A DNA stretch of 64,000 nucleotides, from positions 122,982-186,981 of the forward strand of contig NZ_CALSFU010000010.1 in assembly GCF_943737005.1 (NCBI RefSeq), in the 5' to 3' direction. The translations under genes were made by a program, and so were the position numbers. Source of the DNA: Achromobacter sp. Marseille-Q4962 (GTDB taxonomy: Bacteria; Pseudomonadota; Gammaproteobacteria; Burkholderiales; Burkholderiaceae_B). The notes beneath the pieces were generated by a model. The model searched no databases and was not told the DNA's origin. It worked only from the letters and a program-made list of their open reading frames with translations. Positions 28,413 through 37,148 of this stretch are shown piece after piece (positions within the stretch are counted from its first letter, which is position 1; every line of letters begins with the position of its first letter).

Positions 28413-30854
28413 TCAGGCCAGGTTCAGCCAGACCCGCCGCATGGTCGGGTCTTCGGGGTCCGGGTCGTTGGTGAAGCCCAGGCGCGTCATGAGCGAGAGC
28501 ATGGGCCGGTTGGAGGACAGCACCAGGCCGTCGATGTACTCCAGGCCCTGCTCGCGCGCGGCGTCGATCAGCGCCGTCATGAGCTGGCGGCCCAGGCCGC
28601 GCCGCTGCCAGTCGTCGCCGATGACCAGGGCGTACTCGGCGCCCCGGCCGTCCGGGTTGCGCAGATAGTGGGCAAAGCCCACCAGCACCTCGTGCGGGTG
28701 GCCCCGGTTGGCCGGATTGGGCATCTGCGTGGCCGCCACCAGCGCCAGTTCGCGGTGGTAGTCCACCTGCGTGTAGCGCGACAGCATGCGCGGCGTCAGC
28801 TCGCGCATCATGGACACGAAGCGCATGTAGCGCGAACGCTCCGACAGGTTGCGGATGAAAGCCTGCAGCGGCTCCGCGTCTTCGGGCCGGATCGGGCGCA
28901 GCACCCAGGGCATGCCGTCGGCGAAGCGGCGCACCTGCACCAGCCGCGCCGGATACGGATGGATGGCCATGTGCGGGTAGCCCGAGGTCTGCGGCGACTC
29001 GCAGCCCGGCGTGTCGGTGAGCACGAGCCGCAGCCCGCCCGCGCGCAGGTGGGCCTCGCCCGCATAGAGCGGATCGATGTCCAGGGACTCGATGTCGGGC
29101 ATTTCCGAAACCATTTCCGACACCAGCACCAGCGCCTGCTGCAAGGCTTCCGCCGCGAGGTGCCCGATGCGCGGCGCCAGCACGCGGCGCCACAGCCGGC
29201 TGCGCTCCACGAGCTGGCGCGCCAGGAAGCCGTTGAGCGGCGGCAGGTCGATGCCGCGGTCGGCCGGCGACAGTTCGGCGTCGGGGCCGCCCGCGCCGAA
29301 GCGGATCACCGGGCCGAACTGCGGGTCGCGCCGCACGCGGATCGCCATGGGGCGCGACTCCGGCTCGCCCGGCGTAACCGACGCGGGCAGCTCGGACAGC
29401 GGCACGTTGAACAGCCCGAGCAGCCGACGGATCTCGCCGTGGTTGAGCTCGCGCCGGCCCTCGGCGCGCACGGCGGCCAGCATGTCGCGCGCGGCGGACA
29501 GGTCCGGCACGTGGGTGGGCGGCTCGGGCGGCTGGGTCTGCAGCAGCAGCTGCTGGTTGTAATAGTGCGTGGCCAGCACGCCGAAGGCGTCGGCGGCGGA
29601 CTCGGGCGTGCGAAAGGCCGGCGTGCCGGCGTCGTCCAGCATGCGGCGCAGCGGCCGCATGCCCGCGTCTCCCATGAAGCAGGTGACCACCGGCTTGCGG
29701 GCCTTGGGCGCGATCTGCGCCAGCTCGCTGGCCACCGCGTGCATGTCGGCCAGGGCATCGGGCGCCAACAGCACCAACACCCCGTCCACCCCCGAATCGT
29801 CCAGCACCGCGTCCAGGATGACGCGGATGCGCTCGGGCGTGAGCGGGGTATAGGTGATGACGGGGTTGGCCACGGCGGCGTCCGGCTCCAGCATGGCGGC
29901 CAGGGCGCGCTGCGTGGCCGGCGCCAGCCCGGCCTTGAGCACGGCGGCGTCCGGGCCGATGAGATCCAGCGCCAGTTGCGGCGGCCCGCTGCCGTTGGAG
30001 ATCAGCGCCACGCGCCTGCCCTTGGGCCGGCGCGCATAGCCCAGCACCTTGACCGCCGAAAAGAGCTGCACGAAGTAGCGCACGCGCACCGCGCCCGCGC
30101 GGCGCAGCACGGCGTCCAGCACCGCGTCGCCCATGTCGGCGCCGGAGCGCCCGGCCTTGAGCACGATGACGGGCTTGACGCTGGCCGCCGCGCGCAGCGC
30201 GCTCATGAACTCGCGCGCCGGCCCCACGTCTTCGAGGTAGAGCACGATGCTGTCGGTGCGGGGATCGCTCGCCAGGTAGTCCAGCACCTGCGCCAGGCCC
30301 ACCACGGCCTCGTCGCCCAGCGACACCGCGGTGGAAAAACCGATGTGCACGTCCTCGGCCCAGTCCATGACGGCGGCCATGATGGAACGCGACTGCGCCA
30401 GCAACGCCACCCGGCCCGAACGGGCCAGCACCGGGTGCTGGCTGAGGTTGAGCCCGGCATGCGGACGCTGCGCGCCGAACGAGCGCGGGCCCAGCAGTTC
30501 GCAGCGGTTTTCCTCGGCCCAGGCGCGGCACAGCGCCAGCGTGCCGCGCGGGTAGGGATCGGGAATCTCGTGCGGCAGCAGGATGACCGCGCGCGGAGCC
30601 ACGGGCGCCAGCCTGCGCAGCGTCTCGGGCAGCACGGCCGGGGAAACGCAGACCAGGGCCAGGTCCGGACGTTCGCCCGCGCCCAGGCCCGACAGCGAAC
30701 CGGGCAGCTCGGGCGCCGCCCCCACCTCGCAGCGGACCACGGTGGTCCGGGCCTGCAGCGACGGCGAGAGCGAGCTTTCGGCCGGCAGCGGCCGGTCGGC
30801 GACGATCACCAGCGAACGGGGTTCGAACAGGGGAGCGAGTGCGTGTCGCAGCAT
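28413..30854 (-). CDS. Acyl-CoA-synthetase-like protein with C-terminal GNAT domain (Pat-like)
   Basis: An 813-residue multidomain protein related to Pat/YfiQ-type lysine acetyltransferases. In order: a CoA-binding-like domain (about 1-130), a succinyl-CoA-ligase-like domain (about 145-440; VALLAQSRSIMAAVMDWA and VALISNGSGPPQLALDL), an ATP-grasp-like part (about 470-640; RRDPQFGPVIRFGAGG and LPPLNGFLARQLVERSRLW), and a GNAT domain (about 655-800; RPIRPEDAEPLQAFIRNLSE, the DDWQRRGLGRQLM acetyl-CoA loop). The first domain lacks the usual glycine-rich GAS motif (it reads LVIVADRPLP), so that half may only sense or bind. It is divergent from gltX. Probable protein acetyltransferase; targets unknown. 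Confidence 0.85.
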   Translation of the reverse strand: MLRHALAPLFEPRSLVIVADRPLPAESSLSPSLQARTTVVRCEVGAAPELPGSLSGLGAGERPDLALVCVSPAVLPETLRRLAPVAPRAVILLPHEIPDPYPRGTLALCRAWAEENRCELLGPRSFGAQRPHAGLNLSQHPVLARSGRVALLAQSRSIMAAVMDWAEDVHIGFSTAVSLGDEAVVGLAQVLDYLASDPRTDSIVLYLEDVGPAREFMSALRAAASVKPVIVLKAGRSGADMGDAVLDAVLRRAGAVRVRYFVQLFSAVKVLGYARRPKGRRVALISNGSGPPQLALDLIGPDAAVLKAGLAPATQRALAAMLEPDAAVANPVITYTPLTPERIRVILDAVLDDSGVDGVLVLLAPDALADMHAVASELAQIAPKARKPVVTCFMGDAGMRPLRRMLDDAGTPAFRTPESAADAFGVLATHYYNQQLLLQTQPPEPPTHVPDLSAARDMLAAVRAEGRRELNHGEIRRLLGLFNVPLSELPASVTPGEPESRPMAIRVRRDPQFGPVIRFGAGGPDAELSPADRGIDLPPLNGFLARQLVERSRLWRRVLAPRIGHLAAEALQQALVLVSEMVSEMPDIESLDIDPLYAGEAHLRAGGLRLVLTDTPGCESPQTSGYPHMAIHPYPARLVQVRRFADGMPWVLRPIRPEDAEPLQAFIRNLSERSRYMRFVSMMRELTPRMLSRYTQVDYHRELALVAATQMPNPANRGHPHEVLVGFAHYLRNPDGRGAEYALVIGDDWQRRGLGRQLMTALIDAAREQGLEYIDGLVLSSNRPMLSLMTRLGFTNDPDPEDPTMRRVWLNLA

Positions 30855-30972
30855 GGAAATGGCGGGCGCCGGGCCCTAATCTAAAATACCCCCCATCGTA
30901 ACAAGACAACCCCGCCGTGGGCTTGCCTCGGGTTTCCGTCCAAGGCCAGCCCCGGCCGCCGATTCCGCCGCC

Positions 30973-32391
30973 ATGACAGCCAACGCTTCTTCTCCCGTCC
31001 GCACCCGTTTCGCCCCGTCGCCCACCGGCTTCCTGCACCTGGGCGGCGCGCGCACCGCCCTCTTCTCGTGGGCTTTCGCCCGCCATCACCAGGGCACCTT
31101 CGTGCTGCGCATCGAAGACACCGACGTGGAGCGCTCCACCCCGGAGGCGGTGCAGGCCATTCTGGACAGCATGGACTGGCTGGGCATGCAGCCCGACGAA
31201 GGCCCCTTCTACCAGATGCAGCGCATGGACCGCTACCGCGAAGTCATCGCGCAGATGCTGGCGGCCGGCACGGCCTATCACTGCTACAGCACGCCCGAGG
31301 AAGTCGAGGCCATGCGCGAGGCCGCGCGCGCGCGCGGCGACAAGCCGCGCTACGACGGCACCTGGCGCCCCGAGCCCGGCAAGACGCTGCCCCCCGTCCC
31401 GGAAGGCCGCAAGCCCGTGGTGCGCTTCAAGAACCCCCAGACCGGCGCCACGGCCTGGAACGACCTGGTCAAGGGCCCCATCAGCTTCGACAACGGCGAA
31501 CTGGACGACCTCATCATCGCGCGCCCGGACGGCACTCCCACCTACAACTTCTGCGTGGTGGTCGACGACTGGGACATGGGCATCACCCACGTGCTGCGCG
31601 GCGACGACCACGTCAACAACACGCCCCGCCAGATCAACATCCTGCGCGCGCTGGGCGCCACGCTGCCGGAATACGGCCACGTGCCCATGATCCTGGGCCC
31701 GGATGGCGAGAAGCTGTCCAAGCGCCACGGCGCGGTCAACGTCATGGAATACGACCGCGAAGGCTATCTGCCCGAGGCCATGATCAACTACCTGGCCCGC
31801 CTGGGCTGGAGCCACGGCGACGACGAGATCTTCAGCCGCGAGCAGCTGGTGGAGTGGTTCGACACCCTCCACCTGTCCAAGTCGGCTTCGCAGTGGGACC
31901 CCAAGAAGCTGAACTGGGTCAACGCCCACTACATCAAGCAGATGGACCCGGCCGAGCTGGCCCGACGGGTGGCGCGCCGCATCGCCGCGCGCGGCGGCCG
32001 GCCCGAAAAGACCGATCTGCCGGGCGTGATGGCGCTGCTGAAAGACCGCGCCGAAACGCTGGAGCAGCTCGCCGACGGCGCCATGCTCTTCTGCGGGGAG
32101 TTCAAGCCCGCCTCGCCCGAGCTGGCCGCCCAGCACCTCACCGAGCGCGCGCGCGAGGCGCTGGCCGACTTCGCCGCGCGGGCGCGCGACGCCGACTGGA
32201 CGCGCGAGAGCATTTCCGCCCTCATCAAGGCCGTGCTGGCCGACCGCGGCCTGAAGATGCCGCAGCTCGGCATCCCGCTGCGCGTGGCCGTCACCGGCCA
32301 GGCGCAGACGCCGGCGGTCGACGCCGTGCTGGCCCTGCTGGGCAAGGAAACCGTGCTGGCGCGCCTGGAGGCCGCGCAGGGCTCCCGGTAA
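30973..32391 (+). CDS. gltX: Glutamyl-tRNA synthetase
   Basis: GltX charges tRNA-Glu in the cytosol. The 472-residue class I synthetase has the HIGH-type motif in [18 protein letters not shown] (about 14-31), ALRIEDTD-like [11 protein letters not shown], and the KMSKS-equivalent KLSKRHGA (about 247). A C-terminal anticodon-binding helical domain follows. Length and motifs are normal. Divergent from the Pat-like gene. Confidence 0.98.
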   Translation: MTANASSPVRTRFAPSPTGFLHLGGARTALFSWAFARHHQGTFVLRIEDTDVERSTPEAVQAILDSMDWLGMQPDEGPFYQMQRMDRYREVIAQMLAAGTAYHCYSTPEEVEAMREAARARGDKPRYDGTWRPEPGKTLPPVPEGRKPVVRFKNPQTGATAWNDLVKGPISFDNGELDDLIIARPDGTPTYNFCVVVDDWDMGITHVLRGDDHVNNTPRQINILRALGATLPEYGHVPMILGPDGEKLSKRHGAVNVMEYDREGYLPEAMINYLARLGWSHGDDEIFSREQLVEWFDTLHLSKSASQWDPKKLNWVNAHYIKQMDPAELARRVARRIAARGGRPEKTDLPGVMALLKDRAETLEQLADGAMLFCGEFKPASPELAAQHLTERAREALADFAARARDADWTRESISALIKAVLADRGLKMPQLGIPLRVAVTGQAQTPAVDAVLALLGKETVLARLEAAQGSR

Positions 32392-32440
32392 GCGCCGACG
32401 GGCCCCGGCCCCGCTGCCTGGCGCGCCGGGCCTGGCCGCC

Positions 32441-33634
32441 TCAGACGGCGGCCGGCGCCGCGCGGCGCTTGAGCGCCCGCGCAAAACCCGCGCCCAGCAG
32501 CGGCAACATGGCGGCCGAGCCGCCGAACAGCGCGGCCACGCCCACGCTGTCCACCACGACCCCGGCCAGCGCCACGCCGGCCGCCTGCCCCATGAACAGG
32601 CACGAGGCGAACCAGGCCACCGCCGTGCCGCGGGCCGAGGGCACCATTTGCGTGGCGTTGGTCTGCAGCGTGGCGTGCAGCAGGTAATAGCCGAAACCGG
32701 CAAGCATGCTGGCAAGCAGGCTCCATGCCCAGACCGGGCCCAGCAGATACGACAGGAACGCCAGGCCCAGCACCAGCCCGCCCGACACCGCCAGCCCGCG
32801 CTCGCCCAGCAGCCGGAGCACCCGCCCGGCCACCAGTGTATAGAGCAGCCCGCCCACGGCGTATACCGCCACCAGCGCGCCCGCCGCCGTCAGCGAGATG
32901 CCGAAGCGCGCATGCAGGTAGGACGGCGCGAAGGCCAGCGCGCCGAAGACCAGCAGCCCTTCGATGAATACCGTCAGGAGCACCACCCGCGCCCAGGGCG
33001 TGCCCAGCACGAGGCGGGCCTGGGCCGCGAATCCCTGCACGGCCGGCGCGGCGGCGGCCGCGCGCGACGCCCGCTGGCGCCGCACTTCGAGCTGCAGCAG
33101 CACGCCGACCCCGAGATAGCCGGCGACCAGCGCGGCGAACGCCCAGCGCCAGCCCACGGTGTCGGCGAACAGCCCGCCGATGAGCTGGCCCGCCGCCATG
33201 CCGAGGATGGTGCCCGTCAGGAAACGCGCCAGTGTGGCCTGGCGCCGCTCATACGGCACGTTGTCGCCGATCCAGGCCATGGAAAGCGGCACGATGCCGG
33301 CCCCCGCCGCGCCCGACAGGGCGCGGCACGCCACCAGCACATCCAGCGAATCGGCCATGATCGCGCCGGCGCTGCCCAGCGCACAGGCGAAAGTGGCCAC
33401 CGTCACCACGCGATACTTGCCATAGCGGTCGCCCACCGGCCCGAAGAACATCTGCAGCACGCCATAGGCCACGGCAAAGGCCGTCACCACGTAGGCGGCC
33501 TGCCCGGTGGTGGCGCCGAACTCGGCCGCCAATTGCGGCAGCATGGGATCGCAGATACGGAAGGCGCTGGCGCTGACGAAGGCGGCCAGGGCGAGCAGCG
33601 CGATGGCGCGCGCTTCGGAAGACAGGGAGGGCAT
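32441..33634 (-). CDS. MFS transporter, drug/sugar exporter type
   Basis: A 397-residue inner-membrane protein with about 12 predicted helices. The loop 2-3 signature GPVGDRYGKYRVVTVATF (about 65-82) and the second-helix QAAYVVTAFAVAYGVLQMFF pattern mark the DHA1-type major facilitator family. Members of this subgroup export small hydrophobic drugs or sugars, but the substrate is unknown. It converges on gltX and is alone on its strand; upstream lies the foreign-looking 33.7-34.6 kb segment. Confidence 0.88.
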   Translation of the reverse strand: MPSLSSEARAIALLALAAFVSASAFRICDPMLPQLAAEFGATTGQAAYVVTAFAVAYGVLQMFFGPVGDRYGKYRVVTVATFACALGSAGAIMADSLDVLVACRALSGAAGAGIVPLSMAWIGDNVPYERRQATLARFLTGTILGMAAGQLIGGLFADTVGWRWAFAALVAGYLGVGVLLQLEVRRQRASRAAAAAPAVQGFAAQARLVLGTPWARVVLLTVFIEGLLVFGALAFAPSYLHARFGISLTAAGALVAVYAVGGLLYTLVAGRVLRLLGERGLAVSGGLVLGLAFLSYLLGPVWAWSLLASMLAGFGYYLLHATLQTNATQMVPSARGTAVAWFASCLFMGQAAGVALAGVVVDSVGVAALFGGSAAMLPLLGAGFARALKRRAAPAAV

Positions 33635-33941
33635 GGGACGATACTTGGGTTGAACGGCGAAACCCGCACCTTACCTCAGCCCGCGCCGATGCGGCGCGCC
33701 CGCAGGGGCGGGGGACCGTGCCGCGCAACGTGGCGCTTGCCGCGCCGAGGATCGGCATCACTCACTACTGGCGCTGGAATTGCGATACGGTGTGCGATCT
33801 CTAATCAGGCTGCCGGCACGCGAGGCGAATGTCGGGATATCAACGGCGCGGCCGGCGGAAGCGGCGTGTCGATGCCGTGGCATACACGATGCCGCGTATC
33901 GGCGTGGCCTTGACGGGGCGTTCCGGGGCATGCTGATCGCC
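33635..33941. other. Intergenic region between MFS gene and the scar segment
   Basis: About 300 bases with no supported gene. It holds the MFS promoter region on the minus strand near 33640-33760. The 33770-33940 part has less biased base composition than the core chromosome and contains only short shadow frames. Confidence 0.4.
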
Positions 33942-34223
33942 TCAAGCGGAGCGCGGCGCCTGAATGCTGTGCAATATATGTCGGATGACTTCGCTTGCAG
34001 CCTGAGCCTGCCGGTCGTCGGAGACGGTGTACAAGATCTCTTCGAGCTTGTTCTCGGCGTCAAACAGCAGGGATCGCAGCCATTTTTCATCGAGCGCCAC
34101 GATTTCCTGCTCGGACCGGCGTAGCGCCGCCTGCACTTGTTCAATAGTGGCATCGTGGGACAAGAACGCAGCGCAAGCCTGTTCTACGCGTTGGACTGCC
34201 TCTGGGCATAGCCAGGTATTCAT
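33942..34223 (-). CDS. Small hypothetical protein, candidate immunity protein
   Basis: A 93-residue acidic, helical protein starting MNTWLCPEAVQRVEQACAAF at 34223, behind a strong Shine-Dalgarno (aggagaata directly before ATG). It has no signal peptide or membrane segment; the centre (ALRRSEQEIVALDEKWLRSL) is helical. I do not recognise the family with certainty. Its start overlaps the end of the toxin-like fragment upstream on the same strand, the order toxin-immunity typical of polymorphic toxin cassettes, and its base composition is less GC-rich than neighbours. Immunity function is inferred from context only. Confidence 0.6.
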   Translation of the reverse strand: MNTWLCPEAVQRVEQACAAFLSHDATIEQVQAALRRSEQEIVALDEKWLRSLLFDAENKLEEILYTVSDDRQAQAASEVIRHILHSIQAPRSA

Positions 34224-34488
34224 TATTCTCCTCGACGAAGCATGGTGACGACGATGTTTCCGCCATTTTCGGAGCCAGTATGGCGATGACGGCTCCGACA
34301 CCCATCGCCGTGACGCCTTGGACGAACCGCTTGGCTGCTTCATTCAGGTCGTTGTCACTGGATGCATCGATCGTCAATTTGCAAAATCGCGCCAGATTCT
34401 TGATGCCGTTGAGAATCGACCAACCCGCAAAAGCAAAGCCGACAGCAATCAGTGCATCGGCGGCCCCAGGCTCCCGCGACTTCCCCAT
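34141..34488 (-). pseudogene. Toxin-like gene fragment
   Basis: This 115-codon frame (ATG at 34488; TTG possible at 34494) encodes ADALIAVGFAFAGWSILNGI, then KNLARFCKLTIDASSDNDLN and AAKRFVQGVTAMGVGAVIAI. That is an amphipathic, glycine-punctuated segment resembling the region ahead of toxin domains in some secreted polymorphic effectors. It then ends in what looks like out-of-frame sequence (PRGSPTRRTGLRCVLVPRC). It has no plausible N-terminal delivery domain and its 5' end abuts a transposase fragment at 34495. I read it as the leftover of a larger effector gene. The resemblance is from memory and unconfirmed. Confidence 0.45.
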
Positions 34489-34494
34489 TGCCAA

Positions 34495-34570
34495 ATGTCG
34501 ATCCTGATGACCGACGACGGCAGCGGTTACACCTCCGAGGCCTGCCGGCAGGCGTTTCTGGAATTGCGTG
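34495..34570 (+). mobile_element. IS481-family transposase remnant
   Basis: On the plus strand the translated segment MTDDGSGYTSEACRQAFLEL matches the DDE integrase-core region of IS481-family transposases, where the usual form is LTDNGSxYxSxAFxxxxxELG. Only about 25 residues survive; sequence on both sides is unrelated, and the Asn of DNG has become Asp. It is therefore a dead scar. It touches the 5' end of the toxin-like fragment on the opposite strand, suggesting that transposition broke that gene. Confidence 0.6.
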
Positions 34571-34597
34571 CCGCTCGCCGAGCGGGCGCCTCGACCA

Positions 34598-35101
34598 CTA
34601 GGGCAACCGGTACCCGGGCTGCATGCGGCGCGCCACCACGACCTGGCCGCCCTGCTTCAGTTCGCGCAGCGTGACCTGCTTCTGGTCGAGCTTTTCGATG
34701 CGGTACCGGTTGCGGTAGATGGGGTCGCTACCGTCCACGGGCTCGCCGTTCGATTGCGTGGTCTGCTGCGTGTAGATGCCGTCGGCCACACTCCAGCAGC
34801 CGGACTCGCGCAAGGCGGGCCGCGTCCGGCGGCCGATCTTGAGCTGGGTTTCGTAGCGCATGGTGCCGTCGGCCGACAGGACGGTCAGCGCCTGGAAATC
34901 GCCGCTCACGCCGCGCGGGCGGGAGGTGGAATACCAGGTGCCTATCATGGGATCGCCCGGCCTGGCGGGCGTGCAGGCCATCGGTTTGGCCGGCGGTTCC
35001 GGCTGCGCCTCGGTGATCGAGGCGGTTTTCCTGGCGGCGCACCCTGCCAGGATCAGGCCGGCGCACACGAGGCCGGCCGTACGCAAATACACACTGCTCA
35101 T
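34598..35101 (-). CDS. Hypothetical lipoprotein
   Basis: A 167-residue protein with a lipoprotein signal, MSSVYLRTAGLVCAGLILAGC, so Cys21 is acylated. The residues after Cys (AARKTAS) do not include Asp at +2, favouring outer-membrane sorting. The mature domain (about 55-165) begins DPMIGTWYSTSRPRGVSGDF and contains repeated beta-type strands ending ARRMQPGYRLP, suggestive of a small lipocalin-like or META-like barrel. No family is recognised. The start at 35101 gives the cleanest signal peptide. It stands alone, with its stop at a CTAG (34598-34601). Confidence 0.75.
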   Translation of the reverse strand: MSSVYLRTAGLVCAGLILAGCAARKTASITEAQPEPPAKPMACTPARPGDPMIGTWYSTSRPRGVSGDFQALTVLSADGTMRYETQLKIGRRTRPALRESGCWSVADGIYTQQTTQSNGEPVDGSDPIYRNRYRIEKLDQKQVTLRELKQGGQVVVARRMQPGYRLP

Positions 35102-35290
35102 GAATTCCTCAACACGTCTGACGACGCGCCGCGCCGGCCACGCCGGCACGCCCCTCGCGCTGCAAACACCAGGCACTCTAAAGAGGCAATCGAGAAGAAT
35201 CAACGGCCGCGCGCGGCTGGTGCATTTGCGCAACAGCCGCGCGGCGCCGGGCGCGGGTTTATGGCCGGACCCCGCAAAAATGCGTTGGAT

Positions 35291-36187
35291 TCACACGACA
35301 CCGCGAGCGCCGTGCGCCTTGTCGCGCAGCATGTCGCGCATGGAGGCGGCCGCCGGCGTCAGGCTGCGCCCGGCGAGCCGGGTGATGCCCAGCGTCCGCT
35401 CGATGCGCGGGCGCACCAGCGGCACGAAGGCCAGCCCCGGGGAATCCGGCGGCACGCCCAGGCGCGCCAGCACCGTGACGCCCACGCCCTGTTCGAGCAT
35501 TGCCAGCAGCGACATCATGTTGGACACGAACACCTGCCGCTCCAGCATGAAGGCGGCCTGCGGATGGCCGGCGAGCTGGCGGTGCGCCACCGTGCCCACC
35601 AGCGGCAGGCCGGCGATCTCGCGCCACGTCACGCTGGCGCGCCGCGCCATGGGGTGCGAACGGTGGCAGACCAGTCCGAAGGCATCGCGCAGCAGGGGCT
35701 CGAATGCGAGGCGGCGGTCGCGCAGCACGGGGCTGCAGACGCCCAGTTCCGCTTCGCCGGCCAGCACCATGCGCTCCACGCCCTCGGAGTTGTCGTCGTA
35801 CAGGCGCAGCGACACCGAGGGATAACGATCGCGGTAGCGCGCCACCAGCTCGGGCAGCCAATGCGTGGCCACCGTGGCGACCGAAGCCATGCTGAGCGTG
35901 CCGGCCTGGTTGCTCGCCAGGCCGGCCAGCGCCCCCGCGACGCGCTCGTGGTGCTCCACCAGTTCGCGCGCCAGGGGCAGGCATTCCTGTCCGAAGCGGG
36001 TCAGCGTGCCCCGGTTGCCGGGCTCGAACAGCGGCTGCCCCAGCCGCTGCTCCATTTCTCGGATGGAAAGCGAAAGCGCCGGCTGCGAGCGGCACGCCTT
36101 CGCCGCCGCCGCGCTGAAGCTGCCCAGCTCGGCCACCAGCAGGAAATGACGGTAGTGCGCAATGGACAGGTCGGGCAGGCCGCTCAT
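35291..36187 (-). CDS. LysR-family transcriptional regulator
   Basis: A 298-residue LTTR: winged helix in residues about 8-67 (HFLLVAELGSFSAAAAKACR then QPALSLSIREMEQRLGQPLF), and the periplasmic-binding-like effector domain from about 95. It diverges from the hydrolase at 36270 with an 82-base AT-rich intergenic region, so it most likely controls the hydrolase-Bug operon and itself. A candidate operator lies at 36220-36241. Confidence 0.93.
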   Translation of the reverse strand: MSGLPDLSIAHYRHFLLVAELGSFSAAAAKACRSQPALSLSIREMEQRLGQPLFEPGNRGTLTRFGQECLPLARELVEHHERVAGALAGLASNQAGTLSMASVATVATHWLPELVARYRDRYPSVSLRLYDDNSEGVERMVLAGEAELGVCSPVLRDRRLAFEPLLRDAFGLVCHRSHPMARRASVTWREIAGLPLVGTVAHRQLAGHPQAAFMLERQVFVSNMMSLLAMLEQGVGVTVLARLGVPPDSPGLAFVPLVRPRIERTLGITRLAGRSLTPAAASMRDMLRDKAHGARGVV

Positions 36188-36219
36188 GCTTGCTCCATTT
36201 GCTGAACTTATTCAGACAT

Positions 36220-36241
36220 ATGAAAAATAAAATTTTCTCAT
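36220..36241. promoter_or_regulatory. Candidate LysR operator
   Basis: An interrupted inverted repeat, ATGAAAAATAAAATTTTCTCAT-type, with arms ATGA..AAA and TTT..TCAT at 36220-36241. A further tgaactta-ttca element lies at 36203-36213. Both occupy the short AT-rich gap between the divergent LysR and hydrolase genes. Confidence 0.4.
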
Positions 36242-36269
36242 TTATGGGAGGCGCTTAACATCCTCTCGC

Positions 36270-37103
36270 ATGATGATTGCCGCCGCCCCTCCCTACGCCG
36301 CCTCCCTGGATTTCAGCCTCGCCGACCGCCTGCCCGCCCGCGCCATCGGCCGGGCCAGGCTGCGCATCGGCGCAGGCCCGCTCGCGGGCCCTCCCGGCCT
36401 GCTGCTGCTTCCCGGGGCATACCACGGCGCGTGGTGCTATGCGCATTTCCTGGATTACTTCGCGCGGCACGGTGTCGGCTGCGCGGCCCTCGACTACGCC
36501 GGGCACGGCGGCCTGCCGCAGGACGCCTCCTATGCCCGGCTGACCGTGGAAGACCTTGCCGCCGATGCCGTCGCGGCCCTGGACGCCTGGGCCGCGCCCG
36601 CGGTGGTCGTGGGCCACAGCATGGGTGCGCTGCCCGCCATGCTGGCCGCCAGCCGCCGCCCGGTGGCCGGCGTGGTGCTCATGGCGCCTTCGCCGCCGGG
36701 AGACTTGCCGGGCGCGCAGGCCCTGCCGCCCGTCCCGCCGGACACGCCCCGGCGGCCGCCGGGGCGCGGGGAAATCCAGGCCCGTTTCCTGGCCGCGCCC
36801 CGCGACCGCGACGTTTCCGCCGTGGAGGCGCGGCTGTGCGCCGAAAGCCCGGCAGTGCTCAACGACCGCTACCTGCTGCGCGTGCCGGTGCCGGCGGACG
36901 CCGTCCGCGCGCCGGGCCTGTGCCTGGAGGCGGGCCTGGACACGCATGACCGGCATCCGCCCGGCCAGGACGCCGCCATCGCGCGGCGCTTCGGCTTCGA
37001 CCATGCCGTGCTGCCGCGCCAGCCGCACTGCATGATGTATTCGGACCAGTGGGAAGAAAGCGCCGCGGCGATCCTGGCATGGCTGCGCGGCCGCTTCCGC
37101 TGA
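36270..37103 (+). CDS. Alpha/beta hydrolase
   Basis: A 277-residue alpha/beta hydrolase. The oxyanion region is LLLLPGAYHGAWCYAHFLDYF (about 47-67) and the nucleophile elbow VVVGHSMGALPAM (Ser about 113); the His is likely in the RQPHCMMYSDQW segment near 254. There is no signal peptide. It heads an operon with the Bug protein at 37149 (45-base gap) and is divergent from a LysR gene. It probably hydrolyses an ester or amide whose uptake or sensing involves the Bug protein; the substrate is unknown. Confidence 0.85.
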   Translation: MMIAAAPPYAASLDFSLADRLPARAIGRARLRIGAGPLAGPPGLLLLPGAYHGAWCYAHFLDYFARHGVGCAALDYAGHGGLPQDASYARLTVEDLAADAVAALDAWAAPAVVVGHSMGALPAMLAASRRPVAGVVLMAPSPPGDLPGAQALPPVPPDTPRRPPGRGEIQARFLAAPRDRDVSAVEARLCAESPAVLNDRYLLRVPVPADAVRAPGLCLEAGLDTHDRHPPGQDAAIARRFGFDHAVLPRQPHCMMYSDQWEESAAAILAWLRGRFR

Positions 37104-37148
37104 CATTTACAAGACCATTCGGCGCGTCCGGCGCCACAGGAGACAAGC

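Noticed and set aside
28363..32715. 1450-codon minus-strand frame across gltX and the Pat-like gene
   Set aside because: It runs antisense to gltX and out of frame with the Pat-like gene; no motif.
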